NCBI GenBank assembly: GCA_022813625.1
Contig: JAKLMB010000006.1
Span: 1,178,001 to 1,242,000 of the forward strand
Reading direction: 5' to 3'
Origin: Aaosphaeria pasadenensis
Taxonomy: Eukaryota; Ascomycota; Dothideomycetes; Pleosporales
Length of the DNA stretch: 64,000 bases
In this document: positions 47,335 through 59,412 of the stretch, in pieces
Numbering within the stretch: position 1 is the first letter of the stretch
How the letters are laid out: every line of letters begins with the position of its first letter
The notes under the pieces: generated by a model
Databases searched by the model: none
What the model was told of the DNA's origin: nothing
What the model saw: the letters and a program-made list of their open reading frames with translations, nothing else
Program-made: the position numbers and the translations under genes

Positions 47335-48099
47335 ATGCCTGACGACAAAGATAGAAGGGTTGTCGATAAGATAGAGGACAGTTTGTATGATTTTATTTTG
47401 GAACCTTGCTCATTTGTTGGGCGAAATGTGCTGAGCTTTGTTCTCTACGGCGAGGTAAACTCATGTAATCGTAATCAGCTGTGCCTTGCTGATCATCCTG
47501 GATCGATTTGTAGCAGGTTGATCATTGAACGAGTTGAGGCCACGCTACCAGATGATAGACAGACTTTATGGCCATCTGAGGACGTGGAGAGTCTGGAGAC
47601 ATGCATACGAGAGCATCCGTATGTGTGGAGAGATGTACCTCCCGCAGTAGTAGATACGTCGAGCACCGAGCCAGCGGCCAGTGAACCTACACGTCGTCCC
47701 GACTCTCCCTACAATAGCTATGTACGAGCCTACGAGTACCAGGGGGGACCCAGTCGTTCTAGCTTCCATGTCTGGCAGCTCTCACGGCCCGCGCTTCACA
47801 AGCTCCGGTCTTGGTGTCCCTGGTGCGCCCCGGATAGCACTGTGGGCGACCTCCATTGGTCGGTAAAAGACCGACGACACGCCGTTTCACGATGCCCTCG
47901 CCATAAGTGGCTGAAGGCCGCACCCTACGTACCCTACAGAGCACAGCGGAAGGCCGGTGGAGCTTTTTCAACGCGAGCTTTGACGTCCCGGGTCGCAGAT
48001 TTGAGTTGTATTTTCGAGGGAAGCGATAATGATGAGCAGCAGGAGACTGCAAAGGTATCAACCGGGGGTGAAGGGGCCACTGAGGGAATGAATGGTTGA
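47335..48099 (+). CDS. Hypothetical protein, 254 residues, no recognised family
   Basis: Single-exon frame from ATG 47335 to a stop at 48099. Composition is protein-like rather than low-complexity: acidic N-terminus (MPDDKDRRVVDKIEDSLYDF), a middle with REHPYVWRDVPPAVV, and a Trp/Cys/His-rich stretch (WCPWCAPDSTVGDLHW then RCPRHKW) that could bind metal. No signal peptide or membrane span. It stands alone in a 2.8 kb gap between VPH1 and the aminotransferase. It may be a lineage-specific gene or a chance frame; I favour a real gene slightly because it is much longer than other frames in the gap. Confidence 0.45.
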   Translation: MPDDKDRRVVDKIEDSLYDFILEPCSFVGRNVLSFVLYGEVNSCNRNQLCLADHPGSICSRLIIERVEATLPDDRQTLWPSEDVESLETCIREHPYVWRDVPPAVVDTSSTEPAASEPTRRPDSPYNSYVRAYEYQGGPSRSSFHVWQLSRPALHKLRSWCPWCAPDSTVGDLHWSVKDRRHAVSRCPRHKWLKAAPYVPYRAQRKAGGAFSTRALTSRVADLSCIFEGSDNDEQQETAKVSTGGEGATEGMNG

Positions 48100-48516
48100 A
48101 ACATGCTGGTCATTATAGTTCTTTGGAGGGCGTTGGGAGAATGTCATTGGGCGTGCTGTACTCCGTAGCAGCTGTGGAGGTGGTATGTAGTAGTGATGCT
48201 GCTGGGTGTTGGTTGCTACTGTTACTAGTTGCGACGCCGCCCAAAGCTGCTCTGCTGCTATGTATAATAAGAACCACGCCCGCTGCTCCCTCTCGTGAAA
48301 CTTTTCTTTCTTCTTTTTTTACTGTTCACCAATACTTGCTATTGCTATTGCAGGGCTTAGCATATACATATTCACATATACATATAACCATAAAAGGACA
48401 GCAGCTGCTGGTTCTACGCTAGAAAAGCTTATCACAAGAAGCTCTCCCCGCATATCTACCTGCTATACAACCACGATCCCCCACCTCCACCGACTTTTCA
48501 ATCAACACCTCTCACA
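48100..48516. other. Intergenic, aminotransferase promoter
   Basis: About 417 bp, becoming C/T-rich just before the start (48460-48516). Nothing else seen. Confidence 0.4.
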
Positions 48517-50182
48517 ATGTCTTTCTCTGGTCGAAGGGTTCCTATCCTGAAATCTCAAGGTCCTAGCGAGCGAAGGTTCTCTACTAGCAAAGAACCTACC
48601 GAAAGTGGTGAGTTCCATCCCATCTTTCCCTTCTGTTGCGGCTACCAGCAGGTAGATTGTTCGTAGCTAGCTTCCTCTGCCTTTTTTCTTGCTTTTTCCT
48701 GCTTTAAGCAAGCCAGCGACACACAGCGACGTCATTACTATCCAACAGATCTTCGTTGCATTGCTAACCGAGCCATCTTTACCCAGAAATTACCTCTCAG
48801 ATCCATCGTCAGTTCCGCCAATCGCACGAAGGACACAAGCCACACGCTGGATTGGACCCAACTCGTGCCTCTACCGGTGTAGTCTGGACTTCCGAGCGCG
48901 CATACGAGCACGGCTTCCTCGAGCATCCCGAAGCATGGGCAAACTTGGGTCAGGGTGCCCCCGAGGTCGACGATGAGATTGAGGGCTGCTTCGAGCGTCC
49001 CAAGGAGGTCGACATCAGCGGCCACGGCCGTGAGTACGGTCCTACTGCCGGTATCAAGCCTTTGAGAGAGGCAGTCGCCAAACTATACAACGAGCACCAC
49101 CGTAAATGGAGGAAGAGCCAGTATACCTGGGAGAACGTCTGCATTGTTCCCGGTGGTCGAGCTGGTTTGATCCGTATCGCTGCTGTCTTGGGTAACTGCT
49201 ACCTGGGCTTCTTCATTCCCGACTACACCGCATACAATGAGATGTTGTCGCTCTTCAAGAACATTGCCGCCATTCCTATTCCTCTTGGCGAGGACGACAA
49301 GTACCACATGTCTCCTGACAAAATTGCTGAGGAAATCGCCCGTGGTACATCCGTCATCCTCACCTCCAACCCTCGTAACCCCACAGGTCAGATGGTGACG
49401 AACCCGGAGCTCGCTCAGATCCAGAACATCTGCCGTGATCGTGCCACTCTCATCATGGATGAGTTCTACTGCGGTTACAACTACACCACCAACTGTGACG
49501 GAACCGTCATCTCCGCCGCCGACAACGTCGAGGACGTAGACGAGGACGATGTGCTCATCATCGACGGTCTGACCAAGCGCTTCCGACTTCCAGGATGGCG
49601 TGTTGCGTGGGTCCTTGGTCCTAAGGAGTTCATCAACGCCATTGGATCTTGCGGTTCTTACCTCGACGGAGGCTGCAACGTCCCCTTCCAGGAGGCCGCC
49701 GTCCAGATGCTCGAGCCCCCGCGCGTCCGCAACGAGATGCGTGCTCTGCAGATGCATTTCCGCAACAAGCGTGACTATGTCATTGGCCGTTTGACGGAGA
49801 TCGGCTTCAAGTTCCCCTTCATGCCCAACTCCACCTTCTACCTCTGGCTCGATCTGTCGAATCTGCCCGAGAGCATCAACGACGGTTTGAACTTCTTCCA
49901 GGCCTGTCTTTTGGAGAAGGTCATTGTCGTGCCCGGTATCTTCTTCGATCTCAACCCCAGCAAGAGGAGAGATTTGTTCGATTCACCTTGCCATCACTTT
50001 GTGCGTTTGAGCTACGGCCCCAGGATGGATACCTTGGTCCAGGGTATGGATGCCATTGAGAGGATCGTTAAGAAGTAAGTTTTCTGTCTGCTACGTATAA
50101 ACCAGAACATAATACTAATGAATGTAGGCACACTGCGGATCCTCGACCAATCAACCAGGTCAGGCCTCGAGGAGGCGCATAA
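48517..50182 (+). CDS. PLP-dependent class I/II aminotransferase
   Basis: Fold-type I transaminase; substrate unknown, aspartate or aromatic amino acids are possible by family. Exons 48517-48607, 48787-50074 and 50128-50182 give 477 residues. The N-terminus (MSFSGRRVPILKSQGPSERR) is Arg/Ser-rich and could be a targeting sequence. The active-site lysine is most likely the K of IIDGLTKRFRLPGWRVAWVLG, which also carries the substrate-carboxylate Arg region. Other hallmarks are GREYGPTAGIKPLREAVA, VPGGRAGLI, SNPRNPTGQ (Asn and Pro of the PLP pocket) and DEFYCGYNY (Asp and Tyr for the cofactor). The first intron (179 nt) is long for this window; the last exon supplies only 18 residues (HTADPRPINQVRPRGGA after a split codon). 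No yeast counterpart is obvious to me. Confidence 0.9.
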
Positions 50183-50396
50183 TCTGGCATATTTAATAAT
50201 GCTGTACATGAACCCTGACAATGTGGAATTGTCGTCTTCGCACCTTTTTACTATTACATGATACACTAGATTTGCGGTTGGACTTTAGGTAGATACCAGA
50301 AACATAGCAGCGGGGCCGGTCAAGAAATCAAAATCAATCTTCTCGAATTTCCATACACATACACACAGTTTTCGTCCTTTATGCTGCCCTATTCCC

Positions 50397-51492
50397 TCAA
50401 AACTTGGGGATCAACATCGGCGTATTCTCCTTCCACTCCCTATAATCCTTCCTATCCCCAAACTTCCCATCATACTTCTTCTCACTCAACGGCACCCCAC
50501 TAACCTTCAACAACAAGAAACTCACAAACGCAGGACTAGCCGCACACATCGCGCCCACGACCGCCTTCCCGCCCAACCCCAACCCACTTAGCCCAAGCCC
50601 AAGCTGCGCAGGACTCCTCACCAGCAAACCCCCAGCCGCGACCGCGATGCCCGTCCACAGCGTGATCTCGCCGAAGTAGTTCGGATGCCTCGACTTCGAC
50701 CACAGTCCCCTCGTCAGGAACTCCTCCGAATGCTTCTTCTCCTTCTTCTCCTTGCTCCATTGCGACTTCTGCCTGTCCGCCACGATCTCGAACGTCAGGC
50801 CGAAGGCGAAGAGGAAGAGGCCCAGGATGTCGGTCGCGTATGGCGATGCTGCGACGACGGCTGCGGCGGCGGCGGTGGTGGGGTTGCTGGCGAGTTTGGA
50901 GGCCGTGAGCGCGAAGGCGGACCGGGGGAGGGAGTTCACGGCGATGACGGGGAGCAGGCAAAGGGATACCCAGGTCGCCTGCGCGAAGAAGGCGACGTAG
51001 AATTTGGATGCGCTGCCGCGGATCTTGTCGAACCGCGAGTCGTGGCCGTCGGACGAGATGCGCTTGAAGAGGTATGTTCCCACTGTCACACATCAGTACG
51101 TTAGTAGTGTTTGCGAAAGAATTGAAGAGAGAGGGGAGGTTCAAAAACATACATCTCGTCGCCCACACGCCCACCGCCGCACTCAACACCGCCTGCCTCC
51201 ACCACCACGCACCCTGCCCCGCGCCCGTCGCTGCAAGATACTCGCTCAGCCCACCCGACGCGAACTGCCCCGCCGCCCTCGCCCGTAGATACGGCAGGAA
51301 GAGGCTCGCAGCCGTGCAGGACAGGTAGGTGAGGCTTCCCGACAGGTCGTAGAAGCGCTCGGTCTGCGCGGCGATGGAGGGGATCGCGACGGCGGTTTGG
51401 ATGCCGTATGCGAGGGCGACGGTCGGGACGAGGGTGCGGAGGAGGGGCGTGCGGAAGGCGGTTGCGCGGAGGAGGGTTTGGAGGAGCGTCAT
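50397..51492 (-). CDS. DUF1295 / steroid 5-alpha-reductase-like integral membrane protein
   Basis: Exons 51492-51153 and 51082-50397 (branch ACTAAC) give 341 residues. The splice restores the family motif WATRLGTYLFKRI followed by DSRFDKIR. The later conserved block is FEIVADRQKSQW ... TRGLWSKSRHPNYFGEITLWTG, typical of DUF1295 proteins, with several hydrophobic spans. The true oxidoreductase substrate of this fungal group is not known to me. The first-exon frame stays open through the intron, giving a false 318-codon frame. Convergent with the aminotransferase: the stops are about 214 bp apart. Confidence 0.9.
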
Positions 51493-52497
51493 TGTTGCTG
51501 AGTTATTCGTGTGGTGCTATGTCGTCTGTTGTATTGAGGGGTGGATGTATGTAGTGGAGTTTGGATCCTTCTACCGTGCTCTATATATCTCTTTCGTATG
51601 TGCGAGTTGAAGCAATAATTGATTACTATTCTCTTATCCCTATGGCCTCAAAATTATCACTGTTACTCCGTGCCGGTGCCGTGCTCTATATGTCGCTTGT
51701 TTGAGGAGTGTATATGTAGGTGTGCTTGTGTTGTCTAAATACGAAACGAGCCACAAACAAAGCGGAAACCCAGGGTACTCATGACGTCCTACATATACAT
51801 AAATAAACACCCAGGTATCTATGTTCCTCCGACTCTCTTCTAGACCCTTTGTGTCATCTCACCTCACCTCGTCGCTACAATCATCCGTCCGAACGTCCGA
51901 GAGTCCTTTTTCTCTCTGCATGTTCCTTTCGATGCAGGCGACGTTAGAGGATCGGTACTCGCGATCGATGTCGTCATCCACCACCCCAAAAGAGCACATG
52001 GTCTAGACCCAATTGGATATGCATTCCAGGTACGCATGCACACGCACGTTCCTTGGGTTCCGGTACAATTCAACAAGTACCTAGATTATTGCAATTCGAT
52101 TCGATATTCGCAAGCAGGGTTGTATTCGTTGGTTACCTGGGTATTATCGGGTTTTGATAAAAGAAACAAGACGAAATTTCTAGTTATCAAAGACGATGTT
52201 GCGATCAGTAGGGCAGGTATCATGTGTTGCTGAACACGGGAGGTATAAGTAATCGGAAAAGTACCAGACGTTATGGTTTCAATTCTGGATGCAATTATCT
52301 CAAAAACGCGTCGGGCTCTACCACGTATGCAGGCAGGTAGGCAAATCGCATGGCATGGCGAGCAGCTCCGATCTTCCAAAACGCTATATGGTATATAAAC
52401 ACAACACAAGAATTCATAAACCTCATTTTCCCCTTTCCTCCGACCGATCCATAAATGCTGTTTGATAGAAGGCATCAGGTCATGAAGAAGTCGGTTT
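51493..52497. other. Intergenic, DUF1295 promoter and SEC3 3' flank
   Basis: About 1 kb without a supportable gene. Frames at 51821-52006 and 52086-52568 overlap the SEC3 terminator or are short. No repeat or RNA gene seen. Confidence 0.4.
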
Positions 52498-55400
52498 CTA
52501 CCTTCGACCAAATGCTGCCTTGATCTCGTTCTTGCCCCAATCCAACTCGACCTCCCCAGTATATACATCTTGATTGATCCTGGTTGCCCTCTCCTGCACG
52601 TCGTTGTACTTCTCCTCGCACTCCTTGAATACCTTCAACACCAGACTGCGGGAGATGTTCGGATCGTCTGCATCGCCAAAGTGCTTGTCGACTCGCTTCT
52701 TGAGGGCCTCGATGCCCTTGCGGATCTCCTTCGAGTCGTATGAATTGACCAGCTTCTTGTACACGGAACGGGAGTGAGACGAGCGCTGCGCAATCGATTG
52801 TGCAGATGCTCCTGATTGCGCCAGTAGAGTTTCGGTGGATTCGATGAATTCCTACGAGTTGTTAGCTGATGCGATTGTTGCTGAGTGAATGGATGTCTTA
52901 CCAGTAGTTTGCCCAATGGTCGTCGGATCACTGCGTCGACGTAGAGATCCATGTGCTCTACCATCTCCTCTTCTGCCTTGGTTTTCCAGTCGCTGAGAAC
53001 AGTCTCTGCCCGAGCATCAACTTCCTCGATGTAGTGGTACATGTTCTCGATCAAAAGAATGTGGTAGTTGAGGGCCTCCTTGTCTTCTGGGTCACCTTGA
53101 CCCTGTGTGGCCATCACCGTTGGAGATTCCTTGGCGATCACCTTCAAGCTCTCGAACATGGCCTTGTTTATCTTTTGATAGGAATCATCAACCATCCTTC
53201 TGATCTCAAGTTGATTGTGCTCGTCCGCAGGTGGCAGCATGTTTTCGATAGCAATCGCAAAATGAGGGAAGGTGTTGATAAATCGAATGACTCCTTTACG
53301 CTTCTTGATCTTCACCTTTGTGTCTTCGATGGCTCGAATCTGTTCGTCTACAAAGCGCGTGAACAGTCCGGTCAGGCGCTCGTGAACCTTCTGGAGAGTC
53401 CTGGTGAGGAAGTCCTGGTTCGAGTCTTCAATTTCTAGGAGTTTACGGTCAACGGCACACAATATGCCAACACCTTGTCTTTACACGAATTAGTACGGTT
53501 CTTTTATGCAGAACAGAGAGAAACTTACAAAGGATCTGCCTTAACGGCCCACTCAACCAAATTTTGGATCTCAGTCGGCCAGAAAGAGAATATATCTTCC
53601 ATGACTTCGGCGACACGCTTGGCCATGGCTCGATCAGATTCGAATTGTTTGCGAATCCAGAGATTGGGAGCGTGGCGACGCTCTGGTGGTGCAGCACCCA
53701 CGGCTTCAGGGAAATCGACAGCATCTGTGGATGTTGCATGGAAAAATTCGGTCACAAAATTCTGCTCGGTGAGAAGTATCGGGCCCATGTCGTCCAGGAC
53801 TTTTGAGAACACGTCGTACGCATAGAGCTTCCCCGTCTGCGTCCGATCAACCTTGTTCTCCTTCTCATTAGAGGTAGTCCGCAGGCCACGAGCTAGAGTC
53901 TGACTTCTCTTTACTGTTAGCTTCCTGGCTGCACCAGTAATGCTCTCATTCTCCTTCTCTGGAGCAGTGAAAAGTAGATCTTGCTCGTCTCCGGTGGGTT
54001 TGCGAGCAAAACGCTTCCAGGCTAGGACATTGTCGCGTATCTCGTCCTGGTACATTTGGCCGGCCTGTGTTTGGTACATGCGTAACATTTCGTCCCAGCT
54101 GGCACGGTCAATCTCTTTTGTGAACAAGATCAGAGGGCTCAGCATCCACAGCTCCTGGCGTCCAGTATCATGGGCTTCGATGTTCGCTTTGGTAGAAGGC
54201 ATAGAAGTCTTATCAATCTTTCCTAAGGCGTCCTTCGTTTCGATAAAGGCAGCGCCAAATGTAATCGTCATATGCTGCTTGAGGCGATCCAAGAACATCG
54301 AGCTCTCCCTCAAGTATCGATCTTTCTTCTCTTGCAGTGCCTGCATCGATGCCAATTCACTGTTGCCCACACCACTGCTTGATTTCGCCAAATCATTTGA
54401 AGAGTTCGCCCGTCCACTCTCAATGAGAGCGGGGTCAATGGTAGTCAAAGCCTTGTATAACAGGACCAAAGCCGACTCAATGGCCACCAATCCATCCTTC
54501 TTTCCAATACGCTCGCGGCGCAATGGTTCCAATTGATTGGCCGTAATCGAAATTGTGTCAACTAGCTGCTGCAGCTCGCTCTCCAAAAGCCTTTGATTGG
54601 CGGTCTGCACCTGCAAACCCTGACTCTGTGCTTCGATAAATGCGATGTCGTCATTGAGACTCTGTTACAACATCAGTAAAGGAAGATATATGTAGAAAGG
54701 GGGTCAAAATCGCTCACGCTTAGTTCAACATTGTACAGGGTCAGCAGACCCTCAAGTTCATCACACTCTGCGATTGCTCGATCAAGCATCTTCTCAACTG
54801 CTTCCACGCGATCATCTTTTTGCTCCAGATGGTTGAGCCAGCTTCCCGCCTCAACGCGTGCAATCTCTCGTTTAATATCGGATTCCAAGTTTTCGATGTT
54901 TCGCGATGATAGCTCACCACTTCCCCAGCCAATCTCTGTCAACAAAAGCTCGAATTCTAGCCCACGCTCATCAATCAAGCTTGGGTCAATGCCAAGTTTG
55001 GAGATGTTCATGATCTGTTGATTAGACCTACGCCTCTTCCGTCGAACTTCCACCTCGGCCTCTGCTTTCAGTGGTGGCTTCTCAGGGCTGGAGGCCTGGC
55101 GTGCAACCGGCTCTTCTGGTGCAGGCGGTGCCGAAGGGGATGGCGATAAGGGGCTGGATATTGTCACTGCCGGCACAGTATCAATATCAGTGTTTGATTT
55201 GTCCTTCAACATCCTATCTGATGTGTCTTTAGTGTCCAAAGTAGGTTCTGCCGCCTCTCGTGGCGGTTGTTCCACTTCGGGCTCTGGTTCTGCCTTCTTT
55301 TCGGGTTCTTCTTTAGCAGCCGGTCGTTGAGGCACAAAGACACCACTGATGCCATCTGGTTCATCGGACGGTTTCGTCTCTTTTGCGAAAAGTTTAGCCG

Positions 55401-57625
55401 CAGCTCCACCTGCACGGGGTTTAAATGCGCCTGCTGCGAACGCAGCTTTGCGAAACGCGTTTGCCGCATCGGCCTTCGTTTTCTTCTTGATCATCGGGCC
55501 TAGACCAGGCCGGTGTTCGCCATCATCAGCTGGTTCTGCCGTTGGTGACATCGATTGAACAGCTGGATCTGTCAGAGGTGCTGTCTCTTGCTCTTTGGGG
55601 ACGGATGTGTCCACTTCAGCTGCTTTCGGGATCTGAGGCAGTGGTGATGTTGGTGGTTCAGACGTTCGAGCTGGTGCCGTCGTCGTTTGTTCTGGTGCCC
55701 TCTCAGTGCGCGCAGGTCCCGACTGTGGGAGGTCATCATAAGGGAACGGTTTGGGTCTGTCGGCCGCTTTCGGGGGTGGACGGCCAGCTTGGAGACTAAG
55801 GGGAGTCGGTGGAGACTGCATCGGTGTGTGATATTCGCTGTTTTGTTCGCTCCCAATGCTACGCTGAGATTGTTGAGATTGTTGCGATAGCTGCGGGTTG
55901 AGTGCCATCGGCGGTCGCCTCCTCTCTGGCGGGCCATTGCGTGGACCAGGTGCCTCAGGTGGTGGCTCGTCACTACGAATGAAGGCCGCGCTGTTGTTGC
56001 TCTGTGCAGTACCCGGCCGCGCGCCTAGCGGGGAAGGATCCCTTCTGCTAGGTGGGAATCCATTTGGCCTCCGTTGTTCTGCCGCTGCAACTCCTAATCC
56101 AGCCGCATCCGTTGCATTCTCATCTATTGATCTTTGAGATCGTTGCGAATGGGCATCGTCTGCATGCGTGCGCCGCATTGGGCTCAGACTGGGTGGGAAA
56201 GCCATGTCGTTCATAGAGTCTGGTGTCTTTGGTCTTGTAGCAACTTCAGATCGCGATGATTGAGGTGTCAGTCGCGCCGACGGAGGTGTCGGAACAGGTC
56301 CAGGCATAGGAGGTCTCATCTGTTCTCTACTTGGAGGGGAGCGCATATCTAGTTGTTCTCGACTAGGAGACGATCGCAACGATTGTTCCATGGATGGACG
56401 CGGTCTAGGTCGCCTTTGACCATCAGGCCCTTGAGAGAATGCCGATAAAGTCGGAGTACCAGCGGGAGGAGGCCCATCCCGAAGCGGGGGTGGTCTTCTA
56501 CTCTCCTCTCCTGTCCCCGGTCGCCCTTGTGGAGTTTGGCCTCTTAAAGGAGGAGGACGTCGTTCTCGACTGTCACCCTCCGCCGTTGGCGGCCGTCGTG
56601 GAGGAGGTCTCCTATCTTCCTCTGCGGTCGTTGGGCGACTTCGCCCTGGCGGTCTCCTATCATCAGGAGGAGGGCGTCGATCGTCTCGTAATGGAGGTGG
56701 TCGTCTATCTCCCGGAGGAGGCGTAGGCTGCTGCGTTCCGGGCGGAAGGGGCGATCTAGGTGGAATTGAAGAATTTGGAGATTGTGCTGCCAGAGGAGGT
56801 GGGGCGTCGCCGTTCTTCCGAGCTGCACGACCCTCAGCGGTTGCAAGATGTGGTCGACCAGCCGTCAGTCCATTCAGTTCAGCCGGGCTGAAACCTGAGA
56901 GAATAGGGAAGTCTCCCTGCGTGTATTTGTGGTAAATCTTGACCATGCTCCCAATGAAGAACTCCTTCTCTTTCGACGTGTTTGCCTCCCAATAATACGG
57001 CTTTTGGACAGTGACTGTGAACCCAGTATCCCCTGCCCATCTCTTTCGCTGGGCCTCTTCTTCATTGGCAGGATTGCCATGCACATAGTTCTCGACACCA
57101 GAAAGCTCCTCCATGTTCCACGTTTTCCCGATAGAAAAGGTTCCGTTTGCGTTCTCCCTGGCCTTGTGGAGCCGAACTCTTCCGGTCGCTCGAACCGAAA
57201 TTATGATAACACGAGCTTTCTTGTTTGAAGCATTGGTGTTCGGTGGAGGTGGCGTTTGTGGGTAGGCAGCATCTTCCTGGACACGTATGTGGGTAATGTA
57301 GGATTCGACCACTGAACATTATAGTTAGACAAGTGTACTGATGTGAGGCTTTTGAGTAAACTGGGATAAAGCCAAAGGGCGGGTGTGTCAATATCAATAG
57401 CGATAACATACACTGTCCTTGGTCATCTTTCTTTCCAAAACAGCTTTCCATAATCCTGCGCCGCTCATCGTCAAATCGCTCGGCCCGCGACATTCCTGAG
57501 CTGGATGCTGCTGGACTTGCATTCGCAGGAGCTCCTACAGGGCCACCAACAGGACGGCGAGGGTCGCCCGGTCGTGCACCTCCTCCAGGGCCTTGCGGGG
57601 GGCCACGGGGCCGGCTCCCGTCCAT
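52498..57625 (-). CDS. SEC3: Exocyst complex component Sec3
   Basis: Exocyst subunit that marks secretion sites at the plasma membrane through phosphoinositide and Rho GTPase binding. Exons 57625-57412, 57311-54718, 54661-53529, 53478-52902 and 52851-52498 give 1623 residues. The start MDGSRPRGPPQG is Gly/Pro/Arg-rich. A Sec3 PIP2-binding domain follows (FDDERRRIMESCFGKKDDQG ... ESYITHIRVQEDA ... VRATGRVRLHKA). Then comes a disordered Pro/Arg/Ser region of about 450 residues, and the helical C-terminal domain: NVELSSLNDDIAFIEAQSQG and ADPLQGVGILCAVDRKLLE cross splices, and SYDSKEIRKGIEALKKRV lies near the end. Splices were chosen so the frame and these family motifs are continuous. Divergent from the SRP40-like gene. 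Confidence 0.96.
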
Positions 57626-58182
57626 GGCTGTTTATACCCAAACCGCGACAGTATCCTGCTGTGGGTCTGGATGGACGTTTGGAGGAATGTATATATCCTT
57701 TGGCCGTCGCCTTCAGGTGCAAATGGGGGTCTCCTAGCCTCGTGCCATTCAACTATCGCTCGTCGTTGAGCTCGAGCTCCAGATGAGTTTGAGGTAAAGG
57801 TGCTGGACGAGGGGGTGACACACGGCGTCAAGATTACGTCTGGCAACGAAGCGTGAGAGACAATCGCAGCACACAGATTGTAGAGAGAGAAAAGAGTCAC
57901 GCTTCACAGGCGAAAGCGGATCAGAGGTGCGAAATGCAATTTATTAATTGCGCTCGTGTTGTCGAGGAGTCGAGTTGAACGTCTGAGGGAGGTCTTGGCT
58001 TAGCACACACCCTGGTCCAAGTGCTCCCAGGGCACTTGCCCATACGGGATTAGCGCATTATGCGGCAGCGCTTGTCTGTGAATCTCGCTGGTGGAAACTT
58101 TTTTTTCATTCTTACTATTTCCTCAATTGACCATTGACCTCACCGAACAACAAACTTTTCCCATACAACATAGCCATACGCC
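57626..58182. promoter_or_regulatory. Divergent promoter, SEC3 / SRP40-like
   Basis: 557 bp between start codons; T-rich just before the SRP40-like start (58095-58180). No other gene seen. Confidence 0.5.
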
Positions 58183-59412
58183 ATGGCAACTTCCAAGAAG
58201 CTGCGCGAGCAGAAGGGAAAACCACAGAAGGTTGAGAAGACGAAATCCAAGTCCAGCGCAACCTCAACCGTGCCATCTCCGCTCCTCGATCTCGTTCACG
58301 GTTTCCTGCTCGAACACGGCTATGATGAGGCCGCCAACAAGCTTGAAAAGAACACCGCGAAGAAAGATGTAACTTTCAAGGGAAGCGCAAGTGGATATCC
58401 TGAATTGACGGATTTGTTCCGCCAGTGGGAAGAGAAGGCGCCGAAAGAGAAGGAAATAGCATCGCAAGATGTAGACATGGAGGACGCATCTAGCAGTGAC
58501 ACCAGCAGCAGCTCGGATAGCGACTCAAGCAGTGATTCCTCCAGCGATGAATCTGAGTCCGAAGAAGAATCGAAGAAGACCTCCGCCTCCAGTTCGAGCT
58601 CGAGCTCCGCCTCTTCAAGCTCCGATTCTGATTCTGACTCGGAGTCTGAAGCAGAAGCGGCTGCTCCTCCTAAAAAGAAGGCGAAGATCGCTGCATCAGT
58701 TTCATCCTCATCGTCCTCATCATCGAGCGGGTCAGACAGCGACTCCGACAGCGATTCCAGCGACTCTAGCGACTCCAGTGACTCCGATAGCGAGTCTGAT
58801 GTTGCCCCCGAGAATGTGCCACTCCCAGAGTCGGACGATTCTTCAAGTGCTTCTAGCGACTCTGATTCAAGCGATTCTTCGAGCGCGTCGAGCGATTCTG
58901 AATCTTCCGAGAGCGAGTCAGAAAAGAAAAAATCCAAATCCGCATCCAAGGCAAAGTCCGCCAAGAAACATAAGAAGGCTTCATCCTCAAGCGATGATTC
59001 AAGCTCCTCCGACGATTCGTCGTCCTCCTCTGAGTCGGAGGAGGAATCCAAGGAGGCCAGCGACACTTCCGATGATCGCAAGAGCTCTTCAGACTCGAGC
59101 GCAACTGTCCGCCCAGACTCCCCTGTTCCAGCACCTGGAAACAAGCGCAAGCGATCCGATGAGGATGAACTGCAAACGAGGAAGAAGCAACAGGGTGAAC
59201 GTTTCCAAAAGGTTCCCACTGACTACAAGGTCGACCCTCGATTTGCTAGTAACAAATACGTCTCCTACGACTACGCCGACCGAGCACATGCCGATTTAGA
59301 ACCTACAAAAGGCAAGGGTTTCACGAAGGAAAAGAATAAGAAGAAGCGAGGTTCGTACAGGGGAGGATTGATCGATATCAGTGGCGGAAAGGGCATCAAA
59401 TTCGACGACTAA
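58183..59412 (+). CDS. SRP40: Nucleolar phosphoprotein Srp40/Nopp140-like with N-terminal LisH
   Basis: Chaperone-type nucleolar protein of the Nopp140 group, linked to snoRNP trafficking. Intronless, 409 residues. ATG 58183 (MATSKKLREQKGKPQKVEKT); a LisH-like helix pair follows (LLDLVHGFLLEHGYDEAANK). Residues 100-310 are Ser with Asp/Glu in long acidic blocks broken by Lys patches (KKKAKIAA, KKSKSASKAKSAKK), the casein-kinase-type repeat pattern. The SRP40 C-terminal domain closes it (GERFQKVPTDYKVDPRFASN ... GKGFTKEKNKKKRGSYRGG). Strong base-composition bias makes long false frames on the opposite strand. Confidence 0.94.
   Translation: MATSKKLREQKGKPQKVEKTKSKSSATSTVPSPLLDLVHGFLLEHGYDEAANKLEKNTAKKDVTFKGSASGYPELTDLFRQWEEKAPKEKEIASQDVDMEDASSSDTSSSSDSDSSSDSSSDESESEEESKKTSASSSSSSSASSSSDSDSDSESEAEAAAPPKKKAKIAASVSSSSSSSSSGSDSDSDSDSSDSSDSSDSDSESDVAPENVPLPESDDSSSASSDSDSSDSSSASSDSESSESESEKKKSKSASKAKSAKKHKKASSSSDDSSSSDDSSSSSESEEESKEASDTSDDRKSSSDSSATVRPDSPVPAPGNKRKRSDEDELQTRKKQQGERFQKVPTDYKVDPRFASNKYVSYDYADRAHADLEPTKGKGFTKEKNKKKRGSYRGGLIDISGGKGIKFDD

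Noticed and set aside
50536..51492. 318-codon minus-strand frame overlapping the DUF1295 gene
   Set aside because: It is the first exon's frame read past its donor into the wrong frame of exon 2; the family motif is restored only after splicing.
58320..59219. 299-codon frame opposite the SRP40-like gene
   Set aside because: Mirror of the Ser/Asp/Glu repeats; Glu/Leu/Ser low complexity, no family.
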